Source: Bicyclus anynana (lineage: Eukaryota > Arthropoda > Insecta > Lepidoptera > Nymphalidae). Taken from it: a DNA stretch of 64,000 nucleotides. Within the stretch, counting starts at the first letter, position 1. Each line of letters starts with the position of its first letter. A model generated the notes under the pieces. That model made no database searches. It saw nothing but the letters and a program-made list of their open reading frames with translations, and was not told where the DNA came from. The DNA lies in assembly GCF_947172395.1 (NCBI RefSeq), contig NC_069104.1, positions 10,815,355-10,879,354 on the forward strand, given 5' to 3'. A program made the translations under genes and the position numbers. Positions 1 to 10,612 of the stretch are shown one piece after another.

Positions 1-726
1 GATCAACGATCTAATGCGATTATAAAAACTGTCTCTATAGTATCGATATTAAATAGTTGTAATCGTGTTCGTCGGTTAAAGAGCTCCGTAAAAATACCTT
101 TTTGTGTAATTGAATTGTGTAAAAAACGAGCAAAAACTTCTAGTTTAGTATAAGATATATACCAAATCTAAGCTCGTTTTCTTCAGAAAATGACAGACAA
201 CTTTGTTCGTGACTATGAGTACGATACAGGTCCTTCTATAATTGGTCTGAGCTCGAGGTTGTTAACATTTGCCATGGGAATGAATTGCAGTGTTAAGCAC
301 AGTACACATAATTAAATCTGAGATATATCCTGCTTACAGTGTACCACTAAAAATATAAAATTACATAATTAAAAATCTAATAACATCATATATTATTGTT
401 TATAGTTTATTTGTTAGTACTACTATTATTACTACTTTTTACTATTCTTGTACGCCCAAACTAGTTTCACATAAGTGAATGAGTGAATTCTTTGTGAAAT
501 AATAAATATTTTAAACCCTATAACTCATCTGCGACAAAAGTACTAAGAAACCAAGGATATAGAAGACTTCGTAACTTCTGCCGCATGGAAAACCCGTATT
601 TGTAGTTTATTTTTTAATTTTTTTTTAGTTTTAAAAGGTTTTTTTTTATCAGAAAGGTATAAATTATAATTATCGTAAGCTATTTATATTAACTAGGTAC
701 TTAAAATTATAAAAAAAAGCAATTTT
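1..726. other. AT-rich spacer, no gene
   Basis: No convincing coding exon or named repeat was recognised here. The stretch is AT-rich with short T and A runs. It begins with GATC, which could reflect a clone or cut-site edge, but that cannot be decided from sequence alone. Confidence 0.5.
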
Positions 727-1092
727 ATACTAATATTATAAAGCTGAAGAGTTTGTTTGTTTGGTTGAACGCGCTAATCTCAAGAACTACTGGTCCGATT
801 TAAAAAAAAAATTTATGTGTTAGATAGCCCATTTATCGAAGAAGGCTATAGGCTATACTTCATCCCCGTATTCTTACGGGGACAGCAACCACGCGGGTGC
901 ATCCGCGCGGCGTCTACTAATAATTTATAGAGGTAAAGTTGGAGAGGATAATTTCTGGACCTACCGAACCGATTTTGAAAATTCTTTTACCACTAGAAGG
1001 CCACATTATTTCTGAGTATCATAGTCTATATTTTATCTGCGTAGTCTCAAGGGAACGTGAACTACGCGAGTGAAACCGCAAGGCGCCGGTTA
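727..1092 (-). repeat. Two adjacent short retroelement copies (TATAATATTAGTATAG-tailed type)
   Basis: Read on the minus strand, 727-925 has the order seen in many copies of this window: a 'gacgccgcgcggatgc' start, a 'gggctatctaaca' core, 'gagattagcgcgttc', a CAAACAAACAAA stretch, and a tail ending in 'ttataatattag'. 925-1092 is a more diverged copy in the same orientation, with 'cgccttgcggtttcac' and 'ctggtagtaaaaga'-like blocks. This is a lepidopteran SINE or LINE-tail family. No coding sequence is visible. Confidence 0.7.
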
Positions 1093-1164
1093 GGGAGTTA
1101 TAATTTGCTTGAATGAACTAAATTCGTTCGTCATGTAAGGAAGTGGAGACAAGCTTTACGTCGA

Positions 1165-1515
1165 TTGCGATCTTGGCTCCGACCTGCATCCGGCACAGAA
1201 TGGTATTACTCATACTTCACTGAATTGATACACTTTATAGTTCATGCGAAGGGTAACTTCTATAACGAACATACAGACAGACAGACGAAAATTTTACTGA
1301 TTGCATTTTTGGCATCAGTATCGATCACTAATCATCTAATAATAATAAATATTTTGGAAATATATTTTATGTACAGAATTGACTTTTGTACAGATTTATT
1401 CTAAGTACTAGCGGACGCCCGTGACTTCGTCCGCATAAAAAAAATCGGATCAGTAATTCCGAAGATTACCCCTTTCAAAGAAAGTTACAAACTTACAAAC
1501 TTACTAACTTTCGTC
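1165..1515 (+). repeat. Short retroelement with 'actagcggacgcccg' block
   Basis: The segment 1200-1400 matches 12010-12160 in the reverse orientation (shared blocks: 'gtacagatttatt', 'gatcactaatcatc', 'cagacagacagacg'). It is followed at 1407 by 'actagcggacgcccg' and 'cttcgtccgc'. This is the same repeat family seen at 12000, 37207, 45645, 50380 and 55468. The 79-codon open frame inside it is not a gene. Confidence 0.65.
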
Positions 1516-1516
1516 A

Positions 1517-1835
1517 TCAACCCATATTCGGCTCACTGCTGAGCTCGAGTCTCCTCTCAGAATGAGAGGGGTTAGGCCAATAGGCCACCACGCTGGCCCA
1601 ATGCGGATTGGCAGACTTCAGACACGCAGAGAATGAAGATAATTCTCTGGTATGCAGGTTTCCTCACGATGTTTTTCCTTCACCGATTGAGACACGTGAT
1701 ATTTAATTTCTTAAAATGCACACAACTGAAAAGTTGGAGGTGCATGCCCCGGACGGGATTCGAACCCACACCCTCCGGATTCGGAGGCAGAGGTCATATC
1801 CACTGGGCTAATACTACTTTACCTCTTTATAATAT
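1517..1835 (-). repeat. tRNA-derived SINE, family B (near full length)
   Basis: On the minus strand this starts with a tRNA-like head: 'tagcccagtggatatgacc' resembles box A and 'gggttcgaatcc' resembles box B. It then carries 'ggcatgcacctccaac', 'aacggtgaaggaaa', 'ccaatccgcattgggcc', and ends in 'gagctcagcagtgagccg' and 'aatatgggttgat'. Other copies lie at 10322, 24830, 41908, 50535, 53024 and 59160. An internal Pol III promoter is inferred from the boxes. Confidence 0.85.
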
Positions 1836-2097
1836 TAGTATAGCTAAACATATGTTACACTTTAATACTTTTAACCAACTTTTCAAATGAAGGAGGTTCT
1901 GTATAATATTTTTAGTAATGGTTTTTGGCAGAAGCACTAAACATTGGGTACTTTGCCGGACGAACTATACTATAATGAAAAGAGATTTACTACTATATAA
2001 TAATATCAGAAATGCGGCTGATTTGCACCTTAATCTATGCTAATGTAATCTATGCTAATGTAAAATACGGCAACATCGTACACCGGCTAAGTACATA

Positions 2098-2305
2098 TAC
2101 CTACCTAGCACCAGCAAAGACGTACCGACAAGCGATTTAGCATTCCGGTACGATGCCGTGTAGAAACCGAAAAGGGTGTGGATTTTCATCCTCCTCCTAA
2201 CAAGTTAGCCCGCTTCGATCTTAGACTGCATCATCACTTAGTGATTGTGAGTGACTAAGTGAGATTGTAGTCAAGGACTAACTTGTAAAGAATAAAAAAA
2301 AAAAA
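2098..2305 (+). repeat. SINE family A, 3' part
   Basis: Body and tail of the family A SINE: 'gacgtaccg..aagcgattta', 'ttccggtacgatgccgtgt', 'ggattttcatcctcctcc', 'aacaagttagcccgcttc', 'caaggactaacttgtaaaga', then an A-rich tail. The tRNA-like head is missing. Confidence 0.85.
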
Positions 2306-2339
2306 AGAAACCTACTCTTACTTATCTGGCTGAACTACA

Positions 2340-2970
2340 GAATACATAATATGACTGAACTTTATTGGGTTCCGTACCATTATCTATTAAATATTAAAAC
2401 GAAAAAGAAATCAAGTTGGTTGTATGGGAGCCTCTGTGAAAATTTCAACTGTCTAACATAACAATCACGGCCCTTTTTTAACCCTTCAGAGGTGAAATTT
2501 TTGAAGTTCCTTTTTAATGTTAGACAAAGCTTATAAAGACCAATTTTACAAATATAACTTGATAAATGACTGATTATTATTATTATTTATATTATTCAAC
2601 CCCTTTTAGCCTTTCAGGGGTTGAATTTAAAAATTCTTGAATCACATTACATTTTTGATTTTTTTCTTGATTTATGAACTAATTTTTATAACTGTGACTT
2701 TAAAAATGGAGGACTTTCCATACACACTTTCAACCCCTATTTAAACCCGATTAAAGATATTTATAAAAACAGAAAGAAGCTAAAAAGGCTATAAACTCTT
2801 CATAAAATGAGGTAATTAGATATGTTTATGTCATTGTCTACTAGTAAATAATAGGAAAATAAAAAAATATCTCACGTGTAAATAACGTCAAAAAAGAAGT
2901 CACGTGTAGGTATCCGATAGTCATGGTATGCATAATGTTAAAATTTAATCAGTTACGGTTTTAACTTACC
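2340..2970. repeat. Degenerate repeat with 'aaccccttttagcc' blocks; no gene
   Basis: At least three loosely repeated blocks of the form 'aaccccttttagccttt' plus 'ggggttgaatttaaaaatt' occur at about 2470, 2600 and 2735. This looks like a decayed retroelement fragment. No coding frame of note is present. Confidence 0.4.
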
Positions 2971-3635
2971 TATAGTTTAATTTAAAAACGTGTTAATTCT
3001 TGATTACTGCGAATAAAAATACGAATACGTGCCATAGGTCGCTGGATTCGTCATGGCGTTTAGGAAAATGTGCAAACATTTCAAAACAAACGCAAATTAC
3101 AAAGTCATAAGCAAAATTTATAATAATTATTTAAAAATAATATTCATTTTCATGAAAATAACTCTAAAACTATTGCTTTTGGAGAATTTCGTGTAGAAAC
3201 CTAAAGGAGTGTGGATTTTCATCCTCCTCCTAACAAGTTAGCCCGCTTCCATCTTAGACCTATAGTTTAATTTAAAAACGTGTTAATTCACCTATACAAA
3301 ACCTATAGTTTTTTTTTTTAAATAAAACCTATTTAAATAAAACCTATAGTTTAATTTAAAAACGTGTTAATTCTTGATTACTGCGAATAAAAATACGAAT
3401 ACGTGCCATAGGGCGTTGGATTCGTCATGGCGTCTAGGAAAATGTGCAAACATTTCAAAACAAACGCAAATTACAAAGTCATTAACAAAAGTCATAATAA
3501 TTATTTCAAAAATAATATTCATTTTCATGAAAATATCTCTAAAACTATTGCTTTTAGAGAATGTAGTGTAGAAACCGAAAGGAGTGTGGATTTTCATCCT
3601 CCTCCTAACAAGTTAGCCCGCTTCCATCTTAGACT
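2971..3635 (+). repeat. Local tandem duplication, about 373-bp spacing, including a SINE-A tail
   Basis: The block from 'ctatagtttaatttaaaaac' to 'aacaagttagcccgcttcc' occurs at about 2971-3255 and again at about 3343-3632. The two copies are near-identical apart from small differences. Each copy contains the last part of a family A SINE. Short extra copies of 'ctatagtttaatttaaaa' lie at 3260 and 3345. The small open frames here are by-products of this repeat. Confidence 0.85.
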
Positions 3636-3734
3636 GCATCATCACTTACGATTGTAGTCAAGGGTTAACTTTTCAAGAATAAAAAAAAACGGCAAAACGG
3701 CATGCGGCAAAAAGTTTCCGATGCGGCGTTTTTT

Positions 3735-3962
3735 TTTTGTTCTTTACAAGTTAGCCCTTGACTACAATCTCACCTGATGGTGAAATGAAGTGATGATGCA
3801 GTCTAAGATGGAAGCGGGCTAACTTGTTAGGAGGAGGATGAAAATCCACGACCCTTTCGGTTTTCTACACGGCATCGTACCGGAACGCTAAATCGCTTGG
3901 CGGTACGTCTTTGCCGGTAGAGTGGTAACTAGCCACGGCCGAAGCCTCCCACCAGCCAAAAT
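3735..3962 (-). repeat. SINE family A, inverted
   Basis: Reverse-oriented family A body and tail ('acaagttagcccttgactac', 'gcgggctaacttgttagg', 'catcgtaccggaacgctaaa', 'ccacggccgaagcctccc'). It faces the plus-oriented fragments just upstream, so 3565-3962 could form an imperfect hairpin. Confidence 0.85.
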
Positions 3963-4717
3963 GCTTCACTTTAATGCTCCGAAAACTAACAAAATGTATG
4001 GAAATGACCACATATATAAGAGGTAGGTAACTATATTTATAAAGTGCCAATTCTTTGTATTGAAACCAGCGTATCCAGGAGCGTGGCCTAAATGGCAGTT
4101 TAATATTTAGTGAAAAATGAAATATGTCACCCTTACTTTAGAGTTGAATATTATTTATTCCTTTTGTCACAGAACAAAACAAGACTGCTAGTACATGCGC
4201 GGACACGCTTGCGTTGTTCCGCACACCCGGGTGTACGCCGGCCACGTCCCCTTGCTACTTCTATTGCTAACAGCGTTAGCTTTTAGCGTTGTCTGTTCTG
4301 TGGGAATGACATACGATCGACAACTTGATCACGTGACCTGTATAGTGAATTCCCATAGCTGTTTTAATTTTCGAAGCGTTAGCGTTTGTGAAAAGAGAAT
4401 GGATTTGCCACATGGCTATAGACCATGATCATTGTTAACATCAGCTGATAGTGGTCGTTAAAGAAACATCACCACCCTGAGCTCGCCATCCCGCATTGGA
4501 ATGGTAGGTCCTCGCTATATCTAAGCTCTGTTCGTATATTCCCTCTCTTATAAGGAGGAAGGCCTGTAGGCCTATAGGCTATAAGATTAATTAATCGAAA
4601 ATAAACGTAAACGTGGACGGAGGTAAAATTGTTTATCATAAGACTAAATGTCAAAGGGGAAAATTACCTACCTTGAAAAGTTTTTAATATATAATTACCT
4701 ACATGTTATATACATAC
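3963..4717. other. Spacer, no supported gene
   Basis: Contains a 77-codon frame (4195-4428) with a leucine-rich stretch, but no splice or family evidence. Part of it, including 'atgacatacgatcgacaac' and 'gatcacgtgacctgt', resembles 35730-35775, so it is probably repeat-derived. Confidence 0.4.
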
Positions 4718-4905
4718 TAACTGACGCCGCGTGGTTTCACTCGCATGGTTCCCGTTCCCGTAGGAATACGGGGATAATATATAGATTGTAACCTTCCTCG
4801 ATTAATGGGCTATCTAACACTGAAGGAATTTTTTAAATCGGCCCCATAGTTCCTGAGATTAGCGCGTTTAACCAAACAAACAAACTCTTCAGCTTAATGA
4901 TAGAT
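4718..4905 (+). repeat. Short retroelement, TATAATATTAGTATAG type
   Basis: Begins 'ctgacgccgcgtggtttcac', carries 'ttcccgttcccgtaggaata', 'gggctatctaacactgaa', 'gagattagcgcgttt', 'aaacaaacaaactcttcagc'. Same family as 40747, 44508, 49313 and 57805. Confidence 0.85.
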
Positions 4906-4999
4906 AGATTAAAACCTACCTTACCCCACAACTTCATTCGACCGAATTGAAATTTTTGGATATTTTTTTTATTTCAAGTACCTACATACAAGATTAGTA

Positions 5000-5640
5000 A
5001 AAGTGCCCTAGTTTGCTTTCAGTCCTTCAAGACTCCAGTTTATCCGAAAGCTAAACTGAAGGCTTTTTAATAGTTTATTTTGTTACCACTTCAAAAAATT
5101 CGCAACTTAGCAAAATACTCGTAAGTCTTACAAAATCGGTTTATCCCTCCACGGATTTAATTGAATTCATTGATTGAATTTGGTTGAATTGATTAAATAA
5201 TCAAGGTGTACTGTACTTAAAACAAAAAACTTCCAACTCTATACATAACATATCATTGGTTTAGCTTTCGACTAAACTGAAACCTTTTATTTTATTGAGC
5301 ATTTAAAAAATCTGTAACTTCGCAAAATATGTTTTACAAAATTGGCACCGCGATCAACCTTTCAGGTATTTAAGATGCGCGATCTCGTTTTTTTGTGCAT
5401 ACAGACTCTCTATACATAACATATCATTGGCAAAAGGCTTCAGTTTAGCCGAAAGCTTTAAGTACTGCATTAGCATAACAAAAAAAATCGATACTAACTT
5501 CGAACGGACGTCGAGCGGCCGACCAATTGACCAGTTGGAAATAATCGGTAACTTCGGAAAAAAAGGTTTGAAAAAAATCGGCACCGCGATCAACACCCTT
5601 TAGGGATTTAAGATTCGCGGTACTTCGTTTTTTTTTTTAA
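5000..5640. repeat. Diverged local repeats, 170-235 bp apart
   Basis: The block 'ctctatacataacatatcat' occurs at about 5238 and 5409. 'ggcaccgcgatcaac' occurs at about 5345 and 5578. 'gaaagct.aactgaa'-like blocks occur at about 5048 and 5265. This is consistent with two or three diverged copies of one unit. No gene is supported. Confidence 0.6.
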
Positions 5641-5880
5641 TTTCGTCTTTTACGTACTTTCGTTTCAGTTCAGCCCGAGTGGGCTCTAACTGAACGCGGC
5701 ACGTGCGACCTGTAACGGAGGCCGGTTAATACTGTCGCAAACCTCTGGTCTGGTTTGTTTCTTGTCTGGTTAGTTGGTTGGTAGTTTATACTTGGGTACG
5801 TCTTTTCGTTTCTTGGGTCGAGTTTGTTGTGTTGCAGAGTTTTAGGGTCGAAAGTACCCTACTTTTCAAACCTTTTTTTT
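5641..5880. other. Unclassified spacer
   Basis: Slightly more GC-rich than its surroundings, with G/T-rich blocks at 5740-5790. No open frame, splice signal or repeat match was identified. Confidence 0.3.
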
Positions 5881-5882
5881 TT

Positions 5883-6127
5883 TAATTCTTTACAAGTTAG
5901 CCCTTGATTACAATCTCACCTGACGGTAAGTGATAATGCAATCTAAAATGAAAGCGGACAAACTTGATAGGAGGAGGATGAAAATCCACACTCCTTTCGG
6001 TTTCTACACGATATCGTTCCTGAACGCTAAATCGCTTGACGTCTTTGCCGGTAGGGTGGTAACTAGCCACGGCCGAATACTCCCACCAGCCAGACCTGGA
6101 CCAATTAAGAAAACCTCAATCGGTTGA
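5883..6127 (-). repeat. SINE family A, inverted, head missing
   Basis: Reverse tail and body of SINE A ('caagttagcccttgattac', 'aggaggaggatgaaaatcc', 'acctggaccaattaag'). It stops before the tRNA-like head. Confidence 0.85.
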
Positions 6128-7190
6128 GGAGAGCTTTTCTAAGTTTCTTGACGATTATTTTCAGTAGCATTTCCCTTCCGAACCGAGTAAGAGTCACAAA
6201 TAGAAAAACTGCAATAAACGAATAAATTTGATTTGATACATTTACTAATTTTTTTTATAAGAAAAGAAAAATAACTAATATAAGAAACTAAATATAACAT
6301 GTTTTAAACGGTGCAGGAAAAACATCTTGAGGATACCTGCATTCTACAATTTTCTTAAATCACTACGTTTGTGAAATCTGGCAATCTGGCAATCATTGGG
6401 CCAGCGTGGTGGATTAAGCTCTAATCCTCTCCTTCTGAGAAGAGACTCGTACTCAACAGTTAGCCGAATATTTACTTATCTATCAGTAAATAACCTGAGG
6501 CTTTTCTTTCTTCGGAGATATTCTCACTTCCGGAGTTAAGAATTTCTTAGAAGAAAGCAACATATAGTAGAAGTAGGTGGCGTTTCAACCTTTCCTGTTA
6601 ATATCATTAACATCATAATGCAAAAAATAGCCCACCAAGTCGCATTTTAGCAGCGTGGCTAGAGTAAGCTCCAGAATGGAAAGCTGTGGCCATAAGTTTT
6701 TTTTTTAAATAAATATACTTAAACGAATACGATACATATCACTATCTAGCCCCAAAGTAAGCATACAGAGTATCTTATGTTTTGGTACTAACAGATAGCT
6801 GTTGATATTACAATTTTCATAAACATTTATATACTACATATAAATACTTATATAATGTATAAATATTAAATACACCATGGGCGATGGTTCCTCAACTCGA
6901 TTCCTAACACATTCAGATTAAAAAAAAACACGTGAAAGAGTTACCTATGAGAAAATTTCAGTCTTCGCTACTGAAATACACACAGATACTGGAAAAAACC
7001 CATGCTCAAATATTTTCCAGTTGTTGGAATCGAACCCACGGTCGTGGATGCAGAAAGTACCTTCTCAAGTTGAGAAGAGATTAAAGAGGACAGTATTGAT
7101 TATTATTTTTAATGGAATGTATTGATCGATTTATGTTTATATTATGATTACGAGTGTATCGAACGAACATATTAATATGATTTTGATATA
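6128..7190. other. Spacer with a SINE-B fragment and a tRNA-like remnant
   Basis: 6380-6480 is a diverged SINE-B tail ('ccagcgtggtgga', 'gagaagagactcgtactcaa'). 7025-7055 has an inverted tRNA-like block ('gaatcgaacccacggtcg'). The rest is AT-rich with no gene seen. Confidence 0.5.
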
Positions 7191-7199
7191 TAGTTCTAG

Positions 7200-7312
7200 A
7201 TCCAGCATAAGAAATGTATACCATCATCTGTTATTTATTTGGGATAAGAAATAAATGATAGAAAACATTCACATTGATAGATTGCACAAAGCTTGCATAA
7301 TTGCGGCCGGAT
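7200..7312 (-). mobile_element. 113-bp MITE-like element
   Basis: Ends ATCCAGCATAA at the left and GCGGCCGGAT at the right, which are near-inverted repeats of each other. The interior ('tgttatttatttgggataag', 'gcacaaagcttgcat') matches, inverted, the 112-bp copy at 49795-49906. A partial third copy ends at 7737. It has no coding capacity. Confidence 0.65.
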
Positions 7313-7639
7313 AGCATTAAATTATTATTTATTTTGTAGAATTTAACCTTCCCTCATTGGTTGATTTAAAAAAAACTTATACTAGTTCATAGAATATAGG
7401 TATATTTAAAAAGAAGAAAAAGAATTTAAAAAGTGCTTTACTACTCCAACTGTGGGGTTGGCAGATATAAACAGTTAAGTAATATTATTAAAATACCCTC
7501 AACAGTTATTAAGTCTTCTAATATGTCAAATGAAAGCTTATTTTATGACTAATTCAACTCTATTAGGCAGGTCTTTGACCTAGTTCATGATTTCCCAGAT
7601 ATTATATGAAAAATATGTCTGACCGCACTTTAACTAGGC

Positions 7640-7737
7640 AACCTATTTGCAATGAGTCACTGTGAATATTATTATCTATCATTTATTTCTTATCACTAAT
7701 AAATAACAGATGAGGGTATATATTTCTGACGCCGGAT
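7640..7737 (+). mobile_element. Diverged copy of the same MITE-like element
   Basis: The right half ('ttatttcttatcactaataa', 'acagatgagggtatatattt', 'cgccggat') matches 49845-49906. The left half is too diverged to set its border. Confidence 0.5.
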
Positions 7738-7973
7738 CTTAGACTATAGAATAGGAGTGTTAATCATTTATTACAACCCATTTATTTTAAGTCACTGATA
7801 AGTATATCGCATCCATCAAATGGATAGTATCTGTGAATCAATTTAGATAAAAGGCAGCCTTTTAAAGATAAAAATCTTTTTTTAGTGACATGGAATAATC
7901 ATAAAGTGCATTCAAAAGTTCTCGAACGAAGAACGAAGGTAGTTCGGGAAGTTTCCTCACGATAGTTTTTTGA

Positions 7974-8125
7974 CGGCCTCCGTGGCGCAGTGGTATGCGC
8001 GGTGGATTTACAAAACGGAGGTCCTGGGTTCGATCCCGGCTGGGCAGATTGAGATTTTCTTAGTTATCACTTACCATCAGGTGAGATTGTAGTCAAGGGC
8101 TAACTTGTAAAGAATAAAATAAAAA
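7974..8125 (+). repeat. SINE family A with its body deleted
   Basis: An intact tRNA-like head ('ggcctccgtggcgcagtggt', 'gggttcgatcccggctggg') runs through 'gagattttcttag' and then jumps straight to the tail ('cttaccatcaggtgagattg', 'caagggctaacttgtaaag'). The roughly 150-bp body present in the 14958 and 8690 copies is absent. Confidence 0.85.
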
Positions 8126-8149
8126 AAACGAAATCTCCCTAACTACCTG

Positions 8150-8275
8150 AGATTTTTCAATTCTCTACGTGTGTGAAGTCTGCCAATCCGCATTGGGCCA
8201 GCATGATAGACTATTGGCCTATCTGAGAGGAGACTTGTGCTCAACAATGAGCTGAATATGGGTTAAGTTGATTTG
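8150..8275 (+). repeat. SINE family B, 3' fragment
   Basis: Carries 'gaagtctgccaatccgcatt', 'ggccagcat', 'gaggagacttgtgctcaaca' and 'gagctgaatatgggtt'. Head missing. Confidence 0.75.
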
Positions 8276-8688
8276 CTTGGTTCATGCAGCTTGTGATGCT
8301 GGTATCTTTTTGGTTGTGCCAATCAGGACATGTTCGATGTTTCTCTTTGTGATTTGGTTTTTGGTCTCGACATGCCCAAGTAGTCAAGGAATCAGATAAT
8401 AATATAAACAATGATGTTAAATACTGTTAGATGTGTTATTTAGGTCATAAAATGAGGCGCTCAAATCCTTTACCATACGGAGCGTTTGACAAAAATATTA
8501 GTTAACAATTAGTTTGACGTTTAATACATCAAGTAACACTGTGACGTCACAAAATAGACGACAGAGTTTTTGACGGTTGGAAAATTTAAAAAATACGTGA
8601 TATTGAACTTAAGTTTTATAAGTAATCCTTAACTTTTATTGATTAATATTGATATATTTCGGATCCTTATTCCATTTAATAGGACAAG
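8276..8688. other. Spacer, no gene seen
   Basis: No coding or repeat assignment was made. Confidence 0.35.
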
Positions 8689-8689
8689 A

Positions 8690-8970
8690 TGGAGGTCCTG
8701 GGTTCGATCCCCGGCTGGGCAGATTGAGATTTTCTTAATTTGTCCAGGTCTGGCTGGTGGGAGGCTTCGGCCGTGGCTAGTTTTCACCCTACCGGCAAAG
8801 ACGTACCGCCAAGCGATTTAGCGTTCCTGTACGATGCCGTTTAGAAACCGAAAGGGGTGTGGATTTTCATCCTCCTCCTAACAAGTTAGCCCGCTTGCAT
8901 CTTAGACTGCATCATCACTTACCACCAGGTGAGATTGTAGTCAAGGGCTAACTTGTAAAGAATAAAAAAA
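8690..8970 (+). repeat. SINE family A, box B to tail
   Basis: Starts within the tRNA-like head ('ggaggtcctgggttcgatcc') and runs through the whole body ('ctggctggtgggaggcttcg', 'gacgtaccgccaagcgattt', 'acgatgccgtttagaaacc') to an A-rich tail. A useful reference for the uninterrupted body. Confidence 0.9.
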
Positions 8971-9044
8971 AGGAATTTATTATTGTTTACTTAAACTAAA
9001 TTTCATAAGAGTGAACTACCCTATTATTATATTATAGTCCTATT

Positions 9045-9340
9045 ATTATATAAAAAGCGAAAAATAACATCGTTACTACGTGCTACCTTCTGATCAGTTT
9101 GAAGGCGGTGCCAATCCATTGTCGTATTTTAATTATAGTCGTTTAAATTACTTTGTTGTGGTTCTTTCAGAAACCACCCTTCCAAACAAAAAAAATCATT
9201 TTCACAATCAGTTCACAAATGACGGAAATATCGCTGGACATACATAAAAAACGTACCTACCTACATATAAAAAATACATATATAATACGTATAAAAAAAT
9301 ACATAAAACCTCCTCCTTTTTGAAAGTCGGTTAAAATTCC
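9045..9340. repeat. Inverted-repeat element related to 44948-45244
   Basis: Contains 'gcgaaaaataacatcg', 'gctaccttctgatca' and 'gaaggcggtgccaat', and ends with 'cctcctcctttttgaaagtc' plus 'ggttaaaa'. The same blocks form the arms of the foldback at 44948-45244. The outer left arm is not clear here. Confidence 0.55.
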
Positions 9341-9820
9341 TACTCCAATACTAGTTATTACTGGTCCTCAGGGTATGCAGTGCATTTTAGCTTATATTAA
9401 GTGCTCCCCACTGGCGGTCTATTAGTATTAGACAAATTTGAATAAAAATAGGCAACTAATTTGAATACGGCAACACTGAGTGACGGCGGCGGCCTCCGTT
9501 CGAGGTTCCGCGGAAGGAAGTTAAGTCTTTGAACAATTAAACTTATTGGGCAAGTAGACTTGTAACAGACTAATTCAAGACTAATTTTAGTTTTAATAAG
9601 TCTCACTTCCACGCCACTAAAGCATGATTGTGGTGATCATTGTAGAAGAAAAACGACCGCGAGATCGACAAAGATTTCCCCTTTTTCCTCCGTTATTCCT
9701 GATGTCTATTTTAAAGGTCCATTATAGTGCTAGAGCTCCCTCCTTATAGGGAAGGTGGACCTAAGACCCACCTCACTGCTTCAATGAGGATTTGCAGGCA
9801 TTATCACTATATTTTTTTTA
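9341..9820. other. Spacer, no gene seen
   Basis: No coding frame or repeat assignment. Confidence 0.35.
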
Positions 9821-9824
9821 TATT

Positions 9825-10104
9825 CTCTACAAATTAGCCCTTGATTACAATCTCACCTGACCGCAAGTGATGATGTTATAAGTTTTAATTTGGTTTTGCT
9901 TTAAATATAGGTTTTTGTTGCCTGTTTTCGTGGTGGCACTTAGAACTGGGTCCTAGCTGAAAATCAGCGCTGTATGTTCTTTGTTTATGGGGAGCATATA
10001 GCAATATGCTGAGCTAGGACCTTTTTCTAGGTTATGCCACATATCGCAGGGTATTATTCTTAAATAATTGTGATGTGTGGCATAATGTAGTAATAAATAT
10101 ATTT

Positions 10105-10188
<84 letters not shown>

Positions 10189-10312
10189 TGATGATTCTAC
10201 ACGACATGGTAACGGAACGCTAAATCACTTGGTACGTCTATGCCAGTAGGGTGGCTAGCCTAGCTAACTACTAACTAGCCACGGCCGAAGCCTTCCACCA
10301 GCCCAACATAAT
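9825..10312 (-). repeat. SINE family A interrupted by a (TTTC)n-tailed insertion
   Basis: The inverted SINE-A tail (9825-9874) and body (10190-10312: 'acacgacatggtaacggaac', 'ccagtagggtggc', 'gccacggccgaagcc') are split by a foreign segment at 9875-10189. GATGAT flanks the insert on both sides (9869-9874 and 10190-10195), consistent with a target-site duplication. About 70 bp of SINE body expected between the halves is also missing. Confidence 0.75.
9875..10189 (+). mobile_element. Short retroelement with (TTTC)n tail
   Basis: Body blocks 'ctgaaaatcagcgctgtatg', 'tatgctgagctaggacc', 'tgccacatatcgcaggg' and 'tgatgtgtggcataatg' recur in a second copy at about 49085-49285, which also ends in TTTC repeats. 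The tail here runs 10103-10189. Flanked by GATGAT on both sides. No coding frame; the KERK-type translation of the tail is spurious. Confidence 0.75.
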
Positions 10313-10321
10313 GTTAATTCT

Positions 10322-10612
10322 TTAACGACTACTATCATCATCATTATCATCCCCATTCGGCTCACTGCTGCAATGAGAAGGGTTAGGCCAATAGTCCTCC
10401 ACGCTAGTTAATGCGGATTGGCAGACTTCACTCACGCATAGAATTAAGAAAATTATCTGGTTTCCACATGATGTTTTTCCTTCACCGTTTGAGACACGTG
10501 ATATTTGATTTCTTAAAATGCACACAAAAGGTGGAGGTGCATGCCCCGGACCAGATTCGAACCCACACCCTCCGAAATCGGAGGCAGAGGTCATATCTAC
10601 TGGACTATCACA
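10322..10612 (-). repeat. tRNA-derived SINE, family B
   Basis: Reverse-oriented full SINE-B: tail 'cattcggctcactgctg', core 'ttaatgcggattggcagac', and head 'gattcgaacccacaccctcc' through to 'catatctactggactatcac'. The open frames on both strands here come from the SINE. Confidence 0.85.

Noticed and set aside
1..4. GATC at the window start as a cloning-site boundary
   Set aside because: Possible but a four-base match is too common to mean anything alone.
4195..4428. Secreted peptide gene
   Set aside because: A leucine-rich stretch follows an arginine-rich start, but there is no splice or family support and part of the sequence is repeated near 35.7 kb.
7974..8045. tRNA gene
   Set aside because: Box A and B-like blocks are present, but the same head recurs at 14958, 25118, 60858 and 63266 joined to a common body and tail, so it is a SINE.
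9953..10207. 84-codon lysine/glutamate-rich gene (-)
   Set aside because: Translation of the (TTTC)n tail of a short retroelement.
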